In this document: one piece after another, positions 1 to 6,585 of the stretch
How the letters are laid out: every line of letters starts with the position of its first letter
How positions within the stretch are numbered: position 1 is the first letter of the stretch
Assembly (NCBI GenBank): GCA_947380285.1
Contig: CANCQD010000032.1
Coordinates: 1-20,610 of the forward strand
DNA: 20,610 nucleotides
Direction: 5' to 3'
Origin: Burkholderiaceae bacterium
GTDB lineage: Bacteria; Pseudomonadota; Gammaproteobacteria; Burkholderiales; Burkholderiaceae
Program-made: the position numbers and the translations under genes
Notes under the pieces: generated by a model
Seen by the model: only the letters and a program-made list of their open reading frames with translations
The model's database searches: none
Told to the model about the DNA's origin: nothing

Positions 1-24
1 ACCCATATTCAATTGAAAAATTAA
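1..24 (+). CDS. priB: 3' end of probable priB (partial)
   Basis: The first 24 bases read in frame as THIQLKN followed by TAA. The stop lies 13 bases before the rpsR start codon. In many proteobacteria priB, the primosomal replication protein N, sits between rpsF and rpsR, and its C-terminus is a beta strand of the single-stranded-DNA-binding OB fold. The identity rests on this position plus seven residues that would fit such a strand, so it is an inference from gene order. An rpsF end is the alternative. Confidence 0.5.
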   Translation, partial: THIQLKN

Positions 25-37
25 AGAGGAAATCATC

Positions 38-310
38 ATGGCGTTTGGAAAGAAACCCGATTTCAAAAAGAAACCAGCTCAGAACCCATTGTTCAAGCGT
101 AAGCGTTATTGCCGTTTCACAGTTGGTGGCGTTGAGCAAATCGACTACAAAGATGTAGATACATTGAAGGACTTCATTGGCGAGAACGCCAAGATCACTC
201 CTGCTCGTTTGACAGGCACAAAAGCAAAGTATCAGCGTCAGTTGGACACTGCTATCAAGCGTGCTCGTTATTTGGCTTTATTGCCATTCTCAGATCAACA
301 TAAGAAATAA
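38..310 (+). CDS. rpsR: 30S ribosomal protein S18
   Basis: S18 is a small basic protein of the 30S platform that binds 16S rRNA together with S6. The 90 residues show the family pattern: a lysine-rich N-terminus, a KRKRYCRF segment near residues 20-27, the [13 protein letters not shown] stretch, then [17 protein letters not shown] and the basic helix [13 protein letters not shown]. The length is near the usual 75-95 residues, with a slightly longer N-terminus. An AGAGGA ribosome binding site lies about 7 bases before the ATG. The gene follows a probable priB and precedes rplI by 13 bases, the usual ribosomal cluster. Identification is secure. Confidence 0.97.
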   Translation: MAFGKKPDFKKKPAQNPLFKRKRYCRFTVGGVEQIDYKDVDTLKDFIGENAKITPARLTGTKAKYQRQLDTAIKRARYLALLPFSDQHKK

Positions 311-323
311 TTGGGAGCCCTCA

Positions 324-776
324 ATGCAAATCATTCTTTTAGAAAAAGTAACTAACCTGGGCAACCTCGGCGACGTAGTTCGCGTTAAAGACGGTTTCGC
401 TCGTAACTTTTTAATCCCACAACGCAAAGCGCGTCGTGCAACTGAAGCAGCAATTGCTGATTTTGCAGTTCGTCGTGCTGAGTTGGAAAAATTAGCTGCT
501 GAGAAATTGGCTGCTGCTGAAGCAGTAGGCGCAAAGCTCAAGGACTTGGTTCTCGAAATCGGTCAAAAAGCGGGTGTTGACGGTCGTTTGTTTGGTTCTG
601 TAACCAATCATGACATCGCTGATGCCTTAAAAGCTAAAGGCTTCACAATTGAGAAGTCTTCAGTTCGTCTGCCTACTGGTCCATTGAAAATGGTTGGTGA
701 TCATCCTGTAGCGGTTGCTGTCCATACCGACGTAGTTGCAGATATCACTATTCGTGTAGTTGGCGAGCAAGCTTAA
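324..776 (+). CDS. rplI: 50S ribosomal protein L9
   Basis: L9 is an elongated protein of the large subunit that binds 23S rRNA near the L1 stalk and helps keep the reading frame. The N-terminal signature is plain: [19 protein letters not shown], then [12 protein letters not shown] at about residues 20-31. A long alanine-, lysine- and glutamate-rich connecting helix (about 40-75) and a C-terminal domain starting near GRLFGSVT follow. The frame is open upstream to 261, but the start at 324 is chosen because it gives the canonical [10 protein letters not shown]-terminus and 150 residues (E. coli has 149), and because GGGAG lies 7 bases before it. It begins 13 bases after rpsR and is probably co-transcribed with it. 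Confidence 0.97.
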   Translation: MQIILLEKVTNLGNLGDVVRVKDGFARNFLIPQRKARRATEAAIADFAVRRAELEKLAAEKLAAAEAVGAKLKDLVLEIGQKAGVDGRLFGSVTNHDIADALKAKGFTIEKSSVRLPTGPLKMVGDHPVAVAVHTDVVADITIRVVGEQA

Positions 777-810
777 GTAAAACTTAGGTTTTAGGAACTT
801 CGCTAGCCTC

Positions 811-2250
811 ATGGCTGAATCCCGTTCACGTTCCGTTACGCTGAATCCCGGCATGATGGGTTCTGGGGATGCAGTCGTGCAGGCCTTAAAAGTTCCACCG
901 CATTCTGTAGAAGCCGAGCAATCACTGCTCGGCGGTCTACTGATCGATAACTCCTCTTGGGATAACCTGGGTGGAGTCTTAAACGATAAAGATTTCTATC
1001 GCCCCGAACATGCTTTGATCTACAAAGCAATTGCTCGTTTGGTTGGCGACAATCATCCTGCTGACGTCATTACTGTTCATGATGCAATTAAATCTGAGCA
1101 GGGTGGTGATTTAGTTGGTATTGATTACCTTAATTCTTTGGCGCAAAACACTCCCAGTGCGGCGAACATCAAAGGCTATGCCGATATTGTTCGTGACCGC
1201 AGTATTTTGCGTCGCTTGATCGAAGTTTCAGACAGCATTGTCAATTCAGCGTTCGTTCCAGAGGGTCGTACAGTTAGAACCTTGTTGGATGAGGCTGAGT
1301 CACGCATTCTTCAGATTGGTGAAGAAGGTAGCCGCAAGGCTGACTATCTTGAGATTGAGCCCTTGCTGAAGGCTGTTGTTGCCCGTATTGATGAGCTCTA
1401 TAACCGCCAAGGCGGTAGCGACATTACTGGCATTGCGACTGGCTTCATAGATTTAGATAAGCAAACTAGTGGCTTGCAAAAAGGGGACTTAGTGATTATT
1501 GCCGGAAGACCGTCGATGGGAAAAACGGCGATGGCACTGAACATTGCTGAAAACGTAGCTTTAGCCGAAGGCTTGCCAGTCGTTATATTTTCTATGGAAA
1601 TGTCTGGTGAGCAATTGGCCGCACGTTTGCTTGGTTCAGTTGGGCGCGTAGATCAAAGTCGCATGCGTACCGGTAAGCTGCAAGACGATGAGTGGCCGCG
1701 CGTTACCGATGCGATTGCGCGTTTAAGTAATACCCAAATTTTAATTGATGAGACTGGCTCTTTATCAAGCTTAGAATTGCGTGCACGTGCACGTCGTATT
1801 GCCAGAAACTTTGGCGGCACGCTCGGATTAGTGGTAATTGATTACTTGCAGTTGATGAGTGGTTCCGGTTCTGAAAACCGTGCCACTGAGATTTCAGAAA
1901 TCTCACGATCACTCAAATCACTCGCAAAAGAATTGCAGTGCCCAGTCGTTGCGCTCTCACAGTTAAATCGTGGCCTTGAGCAGAGACCTAATAAGCGTCC
2001 AATCATGTCAGACTTGCGTGAATCTGGTGCTATTGAGCAAGATGCAGACTTAATTATGTTCATCTATCGTGATGAGGTTTATCACCCAGATACCACTACT
2101 GATAAAGGTATAGCTGAGATCATCATCGGCAAGCAGCGTAATGGCCCAATTGGAACTATTCGGGTAAGCTGGCAAGGTCCATATACTAAGTTTGATAACT
2201 TAGCGATGGGTTCTGTCGGTTACTCTTCTGGTGGATACGAGCCTTTTTAA
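811..2250 (+). CDS. dnaB: Replicative DNA helicase DnaB
   Basis: DnaB is the hexameric 5'-3' helicase that unwinds DNA at the replication fork and binds primase (DnaG). The N-terminal DnaB domain begins near residue 26 (LKVPPHSVEAEQSLLGGLL). The RecA-like C-terminal domain carries Walker A GRPSMGKT (about 232-239), an SMEMS motif (261-265) and Walker B IDYLQLM (343-349), followed by SRSLKSLAKEL and the arginine-rich IFIYRDEVY-type end region. The length of 479 compares with 471 in E. coli, and no intein is present. The only Shine-Dalgarno-like sequence is AGGAA about 14 bases upstream, so the exact start is less sure; Met15 or Met16 are alternatives. The gene is 34 bases after rplI and is closed by a strong terminator. 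Confidence 0.97.
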   Translation: MAESRSRSVTLNPGMMGSGDAVVQALKVPPHSVEAEQSLLGGLLIDNSSWDNLGGVLNDKDFYRPEHALIYKAIARLVGDNHPADVITVHDAIKSEQGGDLVGIDYLNSLAQNTPSAANIKGYADIVRDRSILRRLIEVSDSIVNSAFVPEGRTVRTLLDEAESRILQIGEEGSRKADYLEIEPLLKAVVARIDELYNRQGGSDITGIATGFIDLDKQTSGLQKGDLVIIAGRPSMGKTAMALNIAENVALAEGLPVVIFSMEMSGEQLAARLLGSVGRVDQSRMRTGKLQDDEWPRVTDAIARLSNTQILIDETGSLSSLELRARARRIARNFGGTLGLVVIDYLQLMSGSGSENRATEISEISRSLKSLAKELQCPVVALSQLNRGLEQRPNKRPIMSDLRESGAIEQDADLIMFIYRDEVYHPDTTTDKGIAEIIIGKQRNGPIGTIRVSWQGPYTKFDNLAMGSVGYSSGGYEPF

Positions 2251-2277
2251 ATCCAAATAAGAAAACAAATTGCCCAA

Positions 2278-2308
2278 AGAAAAAGCCTCACACTGTGAGG
2301 CTTTTTTT
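2278..2308. terminator. Bidirectional intrinsic terminator between dnaB and the PsiF-like gene
   Basis: The stem AGCCTCAC (2284-2291) pairs with GTGAGGCT (2295-2302) around a three-base loop. It is followed on the + strand by seven T and preceded by an A-rich run that gives a U-tract on the - strand. It lies 28 bases after the dnaB stop and 30 bases after the convergent small gene's stop, so it can end both transcripts. Confidence 0.9.
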
Positions 2309-2337
2309 ATACGGCAATTAAGCTGAATTGATAAAGC

Positions 2338-2604
2338 TTATTTACCGCCTTCACATTTCTTAATGGAGGCAGCTTTAGCAGCGCCATACAAAGGCTTCCC
2401 ATCTTTGCTTACTGCTTTAGCTTCGCAATCATCCACCTTTGCGCCGCCCATACATTTTTTAATTGAGGCATCCTTGGCTGCGCCATAGAGCGGCTTGCCA
2501 TCTTTGCTCAATGCTTTAGCTTCACAGGCTGCTTGGTCGGCAAAAGCGTAAGTTGGAAGTGCAAAACTCAGTGCAATACTTAAAGCAATGATGATTCTCT
2601 TCAT
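2338..2604 (-). CDS. Small secreted protein with two PsiF-like cysteine repeats
   Basis: This 88-residue protein has a clear signal peptide: MKR, a hydrophobic core IIIALSIALSFALP, and a likely cleavage after AFA at residue 22. The mature part is two 25-residue units, each bounded by cysteines (Cys27-Cys51 and Cys60-Cys84). The units share 23 of 25 residues and are built on CEAKA-SKDGKPLYGAAK--SIKKC. The pattern, with a conserved Lys-Lys-Cys end, resembles the PsiF repeat family, named for an E. coli phosphate-starvation-induced periplasmic protein of unknown biochemical role. The assignment to that family is by eye. Disulfides within each unit are plausible after export. AGGGGAA precedes the ATG by 6 bases. 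It is a single-gene unit with its own promoter and terminator. Confidence 0.8.
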   Translation of the reverse strand: MKRIIIALSIALSFALPTYAFADQAACEAKALSKDGKPLYGAAKDASIKKCMGGAKVDDCEAKAVSKDGKPLYGAAKAASIKKCEGGK

Positions 2605-2655
2605 ATTATTCCCCTGTTTGGTAAGGACAAGATTGAAAGTGCTACTTAGCAGACT

Positions 2656-2684
2656 ACTTTAAAACAAATAAATTGACTTGTGAA
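2656..2684 (-). promoter_or_regulatory. Candidate sigma-70 promoter of the PsiF-like gene
   Basis: On the - strand TTCACA (2679-2684) and TAAAGT (2656-2661) are separated by 17 bases. They match 5 of 6 and 4 of 6 consensus positions. The predicted transcript would begin about 45 bases before the ATG. This is a hand-made match, not supported by mapping. Confidence 0.4.
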
Positions 2685-2688
2685 TATA

Positions 2689-2708
2689 GGGAAACTCATA
2701 TGAGTCCC
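2689..2708. promoter_or_regulatory. Perfect 12-base palindrome upstream of the PsiF-like promoter
   Basis: ACTCATATGAGT (2694-2705) is its own reverse complement and is flanked by GGG (2689-2691) and CCC (2706-2708). It lies 9 bases upstream of the candidate -35 box of the small secreted gene and 10 bases after the NlpC/P60 stop codon. It could be an operator, or a weak hairpin ending the NlpC transcript, although no T-run follows. Confidence 0.35.
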
Positions 2709-2718
2709 AAAGCAGCTA

Positions 2719-3249
2719 TTAAGGCACTATACGACGCGCTTCTGTAAACTTTGCTGCCCAGTATGGCGCCGTGATGTAGTCGAGGCGTACGGTTCCACCG
2801 GCGCTAGGGGCATGAACAAATCTTCCTTGGCCAACATAGATTCCAGCATGGGAATACTTTTCACCAGTGGTGTTAAAGAAAACTAAGTCTCCTGGAGCAG
2901 GGGGTTGATCCTCAATACTTATGCCTTTACTACTCATTAATTGAATGGTTCGTGGAAGTTTGACCCCAACTGCTTTGTTATAGACATACACAATCAGCCC
3001 GCTGCAATCAAAACCACCTTTAGGAGTATTTCCTCCGTATCGATAAGGAACATCTACCAAGCCCACGGCTGCAATGGAGATATCTTCGGTACCAACACTG
3101 GTATCTTGTTTGAATTGAGAAACCCTCGAGGTGTTAGATTTGCTGCTGAACGTGCTGCATCCACTGAGGATGAGCAAGCTACAAATAAAAATGCCGCACC
3201 CCAGGAGAGTGCGGCATGAGAGGGTTTGCTTAGAGTGCGTCAGCAGCAT
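2719..3249 (-). CDS. NlpC/P60 (C40) family lipoprotein, probable peptidoglycan endopeptidase
   Basis: C40 peptidases cut peptidoglycan stem peptides. The lipoprotein signal has a short polar start, a hydrophobic core TLLGCGIFICSLLIL, and the lipobox LSGC, so the mature protein should be anchored by Cys31 (numbering from the ATG at 3249). The NlpC/P60 domain follows, with the catalytic cysteine in GGFDCSGL (Cys82), the histidine in YSHAGIYVG (His134) and a third polar residue in RFVHAPS (His146). A GTG at 3276 would add nine residues. The ATG at 3249 is preferred because it gives a normal-length signal peptide, but its ribosome binding site is weak. The start overlaps the 3' end of phoH by 20 bases, which suggests translational coupling. 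A terminator-like hairpin lies inside the signal-peptide codons. Confidence 0.85.
   Translation of the reverse strand: MLLTHSKQTLSCRTLLGCGIFICSLLILSGCSTFSSKSNTSRVSQFKQDTSVGTEDISIAAVGLVDVPYRYGGNTPKGGFDCSGLIVYVYNKAVGVKLPRTIQLMSSKGISIEDQPPAPGDLVFFNTTGEKYSHAGIYVGQGRFVHAPSAGGTVRLDYITAPYWAAKFTEARRIVP
3186..3217 (-). terminator. Terminator-like hairpin inside NlpC signal-peptide codons
   Basis: Read on the - strand, ATGCCGCAC (3217-3209) pairs perfectly with GTGCGGCAT (3199-3191) around a nine-base loop and is followed by TTTTATTTG. It starts 13 bases after the phoH stop codon, the normal place for a phoH terminator, yet it also encodes residues of the lipoprotein signal peptide. Stem and U-tract are directly visible; function is inferred. 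Confidence 0.6.
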
Positions 3250-4900
3250 GATCCGCAAGACGTGAACGTTCGCCACGAGCTAAAGTGACATGCCCACCGT
3301 GACGCCAGCCTTTGAAGCGATCCACCACATAGGTGAGACCAGAGGATCCCTCAGTTAAGTAAGGCGTATCAATCTGGGCAATATTACCCAAGCAAATAAT
3401 TTTGGTTCCAGGACCTGCGCGAGTAACCAAGGTTTTCATTTGCTTAGGCGTTAAGTTTTGCGCCTCATCAATGATGACGAATTTGCTCACAAAAGTTCTG
3501 CCGCGCATGAAGTTCATGCTCTTTACTTTAATGCGCGAGCGGATTAACTCTTGGGTGGCAGCGCGACCCCACTCACCAGCCCCACCATCCTCATTGCGTT
3601 GTAATACTTCGAGGTTGTCATCAAATGCACCCATCCAAGGCTGCATTTTTTCTTCTTCCGTGCCTGGTAGAAAGCCGATATCTTCGCCCACTGGAACTGT
3701 CGCACGAGTAATAATGATCTCGTTATAGCGTTTGCTATCAAGCACTTGCTCTAGACCTGCAGCCAATGCCAATAAAGTTTTTCCGGTTCCTGCTTGACCA
3801 AGTAAGGTCACAAAATCCACATCAGGATTCATCAAGAGATTCATGGCAAAGTTTTGCTCACGATTACGAGCGGTTACGCTCCAAACATTGTTCTTTTGGT
3901 GAGAGAAGTCACGCAAGGTTTGCAAGAGAGCGGTCTTGCCATTGATTTCTCTAACCTGTGCGTAGAAAGGTGTGGAGCCGTCTGGATTTTCTTGATAGAC
4001 AAATTGATTAACCAGCATGCTTTGTACTGCAGGGCCAGTTACCCTGTAGAACATCGTGCCAGACTTTGAGTCCGCCCAGCTTTCCATATCCTTGCCATGC
4101 TTTGGCCAAAAATCTGCCGTCAATGCCATTACACCGGCATACATCAAGTCGCGATCTTCTAATACTTGGTCGTTGAAGTAATCCTCAGCCGGCAATCCAA
4201 GTGCGCGTGCCTTAATGCGCATATTGATATCTTTTGATACCAACACCACCTCTTGACCTTTGCGAGTTTTTTGCAGTTCACTAACAACTGCCAAAATGAG
4301 GTTGTCACCTTTGCCTTCAGGTAAGCCTTCAGGTAATGCTTGGGTAGAGAATTTAGTTTGGAAGAATAGGCGACCAGTCACATCTTGATTGCCTAACTTA
4401 TTCAGTGGAATACCTTCGTCTAAGGTGCCGCTAGTCCCAGCAATGAGTTGGTCAAGCGATCGACTGACGGTACGGGCGTTACGGGCTACCTCGGTCATCC
4501 CCTTTTTATGGTTATCCAACTCTTCTAGTGTAGTCATTGGTAGGTACAGATCATGCTCTGAGAAACGGAAGAGCGAGCTTGGATCATGCATCAATACATT
4601 GGTATCTAAAACAAATAGGCTTGGCGGACCAGTACGAACTACCCGCTTTGGTTTTGCAGGTGTCGGTACTTTGCTCTCGTTGCTTTCATTGCGTTGATGA
4701 TGAAGAGGGCGATGATCAGCTTTAATCTTTTCGAGAGCAACCTCTGCTGCAGATAAGTCTTCTTCTGCGTCATGAGTCCAATCAACGGCTTCCACTACCA
4801 CCGGTTTTGCTTGAGCAGGGCGTTTCTTTAAGTCGGGAGTGTCTTTGCGACTGAGTTTCACTTGATCAGCAATTTGAGTGGGGATTGGGGGCAGTGGCAT
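3230..4900 (-). CDS. phoH: PIN-PhoH fusion ATPase (PhoH2-type)
   Basis: The 556-residue protein joins a PIN ribonuclease domain to a PhoH P-loop ATPase. PhoH2-type fusions studied in mycobacteria act as ATP-dependent RNA helicases with ribonuclease activity; that role is inferred here. Residues 1-92 are charged and low in complexity. The PIN domain shows the acidic residues in LDTNVLMHD (98-106), TLEELDNHKKG (124-134), GKGDN (186-190) and SKDINMR (212-218). The PhoH part has Walker A GQAGTGKT (368-375), Walker B FVIIDEAQN (474-482) and the LGNIAQIDTPYL sensor-like segment (504-515). AGGAGAG sits 3 bases before the ATG. It follows bcp on the same strand after 232 bases that hold a structured leader, and overlaps the start of the NlpC lipoprotein. 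Confidence 0.93.
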   Translation of the reverse strand: MPLPPIPTQIADQVKLSRKDTPDLKKRPAQAKPVVVEAVDWTHDAEEDLSAAEVALEKIKADHRPLHHQRNESNESKVPTPAKPKRVVRTGPPSLFVLDTNVLMHDPSSLFRFSEHDLYLPMTTLEELDNHKKGMTEVARNARTVSRSLDQLIAGTSGTLDEGIPLNKLGNQDVTGRLFFQTKFSTQALPEGLPEGKGDNLILAVVSELQKTRKGQEVVLVSKDINMRIKARALGLPAEDYFNDQVLEDRDLMYAGVMALTADFWPKHGKDMESWADSKSGTMFYRVTGPAVQSMLVNQFVYQENPDGSTPFYAQVREINGKTALLQTLRDFSHQKNNVWSVTARNREQNFAMNLLMNPDVDFVTLLGQAGTGKTLLALAAGLEQVLDSKRYNEIIITRATVPVGEDIGFLPGTEEEKMQPWMGAFDDNLEVLQRNEDGGAGEWGRAATQELIRSRIKVKSMNFMRGRTFVSKFVIIDEAQNLTPKQMKTLVTRAGPGTKIICLGNIAQIDTPYLTEGSSGLTYVVDRFKGWRHGGHVTLARGERSRLADHAADAL

Positions 4901-4910
4901 GGACTCTCCT

Positions 4911-4948
4911 AAAAGAAAAAACCGCCAAGCGAAGTGCGTTGACGGTTT
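4911..4948 (-). terminator. Terminator or attenuator hairpin just before the phoH ribosome binding site
   Basis: On the - strand AACCGTCAA (4947-4939) pairs with TTGGCGGTT (4928-4920) with one G-U wobble, and the inner bases CG/CG can extend the stem. A TTTTCTTTT tract follows (4919-4911). The phoH ribosome binding site AGGAGAG begins at the next base. The geometry is that of an attenuator controlling phoH, or of the end of a separate short RNA. Confidence 0.65.
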
Positions 4949-5071
4949 ATTACGAAACTGGTTGAAACGGTACTGGAAAAACGGAGGGGGTTACTCCCCG
5001 CGCCTGATCTGAGATATTCAGGTTTCTGATTCAAACGGATTGTCAGACTTTCCCGTCGTTTACGGTGCATA
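4911..5071 (-). ncRNA. Candidate structured leader RNA or small RNA upstream of phoH
   Basis: The 232 bases between bcp and phoH hold no convincing gene but several hairpins in a row on the - strand. They are CCGT/ACGG (5065-5053), CCTGA/TCAGG (5022-5003), GGGG/CCCC with a five-base loop (4999-4987), and the terminator-like stem at 4948-4911. CCGTTT occurs three times on this strand (at 5033-5038, 4979-4984 and 4965-4970). A candidate promoter lies immediately upstream, which would place the RNA start near 5071. I do not recognise a known riboswitch, 6S RNA or SRP RNA in it. It could be a cis-acting phoH leader or an independent RNA of about 160 bases. Confidence 0.45.
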
Positions 5072-5077
5072 TGAATC

Positions 5078-5105
5078 ACTTTACCCCAAAATTTGGGGTT
5101 TGCAA
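5078..5105 (-). promoter_or_regulatory. Candidate promoter with a palindrome filling its spacer, upstream of phoH
   Basis: On the - strand TTGCAA (5105-5100) and TAAAGT (5083-5078), each matching 4 of 6 consensus positions, are 16 bases apart. The 17-base interrupted palindrome ACCCCAAA-T-TTTGGGGT (5099-5083) occupies almost exactly that spacer. A dyad in this place is a usual position for a repressor or a MerR-type activator. The promoter boxes are weak, but the palindrome is exact. Confidence 0.45.
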
Positions 5106-5132
5106 GCACCTCAGAACAAATTATTGTAAAAA

Positions 5133-5600
5133 TTAACTAGTGGCTTGTGCAACCTGTAAAACCTCTGTCACATGACCAGGAACCTTGAGGCCGCGCCACT
5201 CTTTTGCTAACTTGCCAGACGAGTCAAATAAGAAGGTGCTGCGCTCTACGCCGCGGACTTGTTTGCCATACATATTCTTCATCTTCATGACGCCAAAGAG
5301 TTGGCAAAGCGTTTCTTCGGTATCGGCAACTAGCTCAAATGGGAGTTCTAGTTTGCTACGGAAGTTGTCATGTGACTTGAGGCTATCTCGGGACACCCCC
5401 ACTACCAGAGTATTGGCTTTTGTAAATGCTTCAATATTGTCTCTAAATTCACCAGACTCAGCGGTACATCCCGGAGTCATATCTTTAGGGTAGAAGTAAA
5501 GAACCAGTTTTTTTCCTTTTGCGGACGCCGGAGAAAATGTTAATCCAGATGTTGCTGGAATCGCACACTGTGGCATAGGTTGACCAATTGCTACTGTCAT
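5133..5600 (-). CDS. bcp: Thioredoxin-dependent thiol peroxidase, Bcp/PrxQ family
   Basis: The Bcp/PrxQ peroxiredoxins reduce hydrogen peroxide and organic peroxides in the cytoplasm with electrons from thioredoxin. The 155 residues carry the signature YFYPKDMTPGCTAESGEFRD, in which Cys45 is the peroxidatic cysteine with its Thr-Pro context. E. coli Bcp has its resolving cysteine five residues later; here that place is Gly50. The other cysteines are Cys12 and Cys99 (TLCQLFGV), so the enzyme is either 1-Cys-like or resolves through another residue. AAGGATC lies just before the ATG. It is 33 bases after arnD on the same strand, so it may be transcribed with the arn genes, though its role is different. 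Confidence 0.95.
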   Translation of the reverse strand: MTVAIGQPMPQCAIPATSGLTFSPASAKGKKLVLYFYPKDMTPGCTAESGEFRDNIEAFTKANTLVVGVSRDSLKSHDNFRSKLELPFELVADTEETLCQLFGVMKMKNMYGKQVRGVERSTFLFDSSGKLAKEWRGLKVPGHVTEVLQVAQATS

Positions 5601-5633
5601 GATGATCCTTTGTTAATTAATTGTCTCGAAGTC

Positions 5634-6563
5634 TTATTGAACTGATTCGCTATTTTGAATGATCAAATCACCGCTGCGATTTGGTATTTCACCCCAGGTC
5701 AGCGGTAATACAGCTATTTTATCTAGTTGCTTAGTGGCTTCCCAGGATTTATGAAGCTCCCCCATTGTGACAAGGTCATGGCCTTGGTTTAGCCATCCAG
5801 CTAATAGCTGCTCGAACGCAGGCAATAGCTTTTGCCCCTCCAGTTCAGCATGCAATGTGAAGACTTGGTCGTTTGGGTTGCTTTGAGTGATCTCTAGAAG
5901 CTTTTTTACCGCGCCAAACTCATCTGCGCCATCGATACCAATGAGTTCGTCAAAGGTGGGCAGTGTTGTTGGGTACTGCACATGCTTTGCTTTGCCTGAA
6001 GTTAAGGCAAGTCGGTAGGGCATGAGGTTTGGTTCAGACCTACCATCTGAAGAGTAGGCAATACCCCATTGATCAAGCTGCTCAAAGGCAGCCTCGTTCA
6101 TTTGCCAGCCAGCAGCGCCATAAGTAATAGGCGCATGACCAAATATTTCTACAAAACGATCCCAACTTTTTTGCATCATGGCTTTGGTCCATGATGCATC
6201 TTGATTGCGAACCGCATCTTGCCAGGCAACGTGGTCCCAAGTATGAATACCTGTTTCGTGACCTGATTTGTCAATTGCGCGCATTTCTGCAGCAGCTTTT
6301 TTGCCAATGTCTGGTCCGGGAATAAGTACGCCGTATAGAAGCGTCTTAATGCCATAGTGCTCGACAACAGATGTACGGCTTACTTTTTTCAGAAAGCCAG
6401 GACGAAACACCCGTTTTAATGCCCAGCCGGTGTGGTCGGGTCCAAGACTAAAGAGAAAGGTAGCCTTAAGGCCAAAACGCTGTAGAGTGCGAGCAAGGTT
6501 TGGCACGCCTTCTTTGGTGCCGCGTAAGGTATCAACATCAACCTTGAGAGCAATCTTAGCCAT
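5634..6563 (-). CDS. arnD: 4-deoxy-4-formamido-L-arabinose-phosphoundecaprenol deformylase ArnD
   Basis: ArnD removes the formyl group from undecaprenyl phosphate-L-Ara4FN, which makes the loading step irreversible. The protein is a metal-dependent polysaccharide-deacetylase (NodB-like) enzyme acting at the inner membrane. It opens with ALKVDVDTLRGTKEGVPNL, very close to the E. coli ArnD start, with the motif-1 aspartates at Asp9 and Asp11. The metal-binding pair is in GIHTWDHVAWQ (His107 and His111). The segment AAGWQMNEAAFEQL matches the family's third motif. The length of 309 compares with about 296 in E. coli. AAAGG precedes the ATG. It lies 22 bases downstream of the arnA decarboxylase gene. 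Confidence 0.94.
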   Translation of the reverse strand: MAKIALKVDVDTLRGTKEGVPNLARTLQRFGLKATFLFSLGPDHTGWALKRVFRPGFLKKVSRTSVVEHYGIKTLLYGVLIPGPDIGKKAAAEMRAIDKSGHETGIHTWDHVAWQDAVRNQDASWTKAMMQKSWDRFVEIFGHAPITYGAAGWQMNEAAFEQLDQWGIAYSSDGRSEPNLMPYRLALTSGKAKHVQYPTTLPTFDELIGIDGADEFGAVKKLLEITQSNPNDQVFTLHAELEGQKLLPAFEQLLAGWLNQGHDLVTMGELHKSWEATKQLDKIAVLPLTWGEIPNRSGDLIIQNSESVQ

Positions 6564-6585
6564 GTACCTTTGGGTTTACTTTTGC

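Noticed and set aside
261..323. Longer rplI start giving 21 extra N-terminal residues
   Set aside because: It lies inside rpsR, and the extension has no counterpart in L9; the start at 324 gives the exact family N-terminus and has a ribosome binding site.
3250..3276. GTG start for the NlpC lipoprotein
   Set aside because: It only lengthens the signal-peptide n-region within phoH and has no ribosome binding site; kept as an alternative rather than the preferred start.
4911..5071. The phoH leader as 6S RNA, SRP RNA, or a TPP or SAM-type riboswitch
   Set aside because: None of the conserved sequence elements of these RNAs was found; only generic hairpins and a terminator are seen.
4909..5109. 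66-codon open frame on the - strand covering the phoH leader
   Set aside because: No ribosome binding site, its end is encoded by the terminator stem and U-tract (GGFFF), and the composition does not look like a protein. The hairpins explain the region better.
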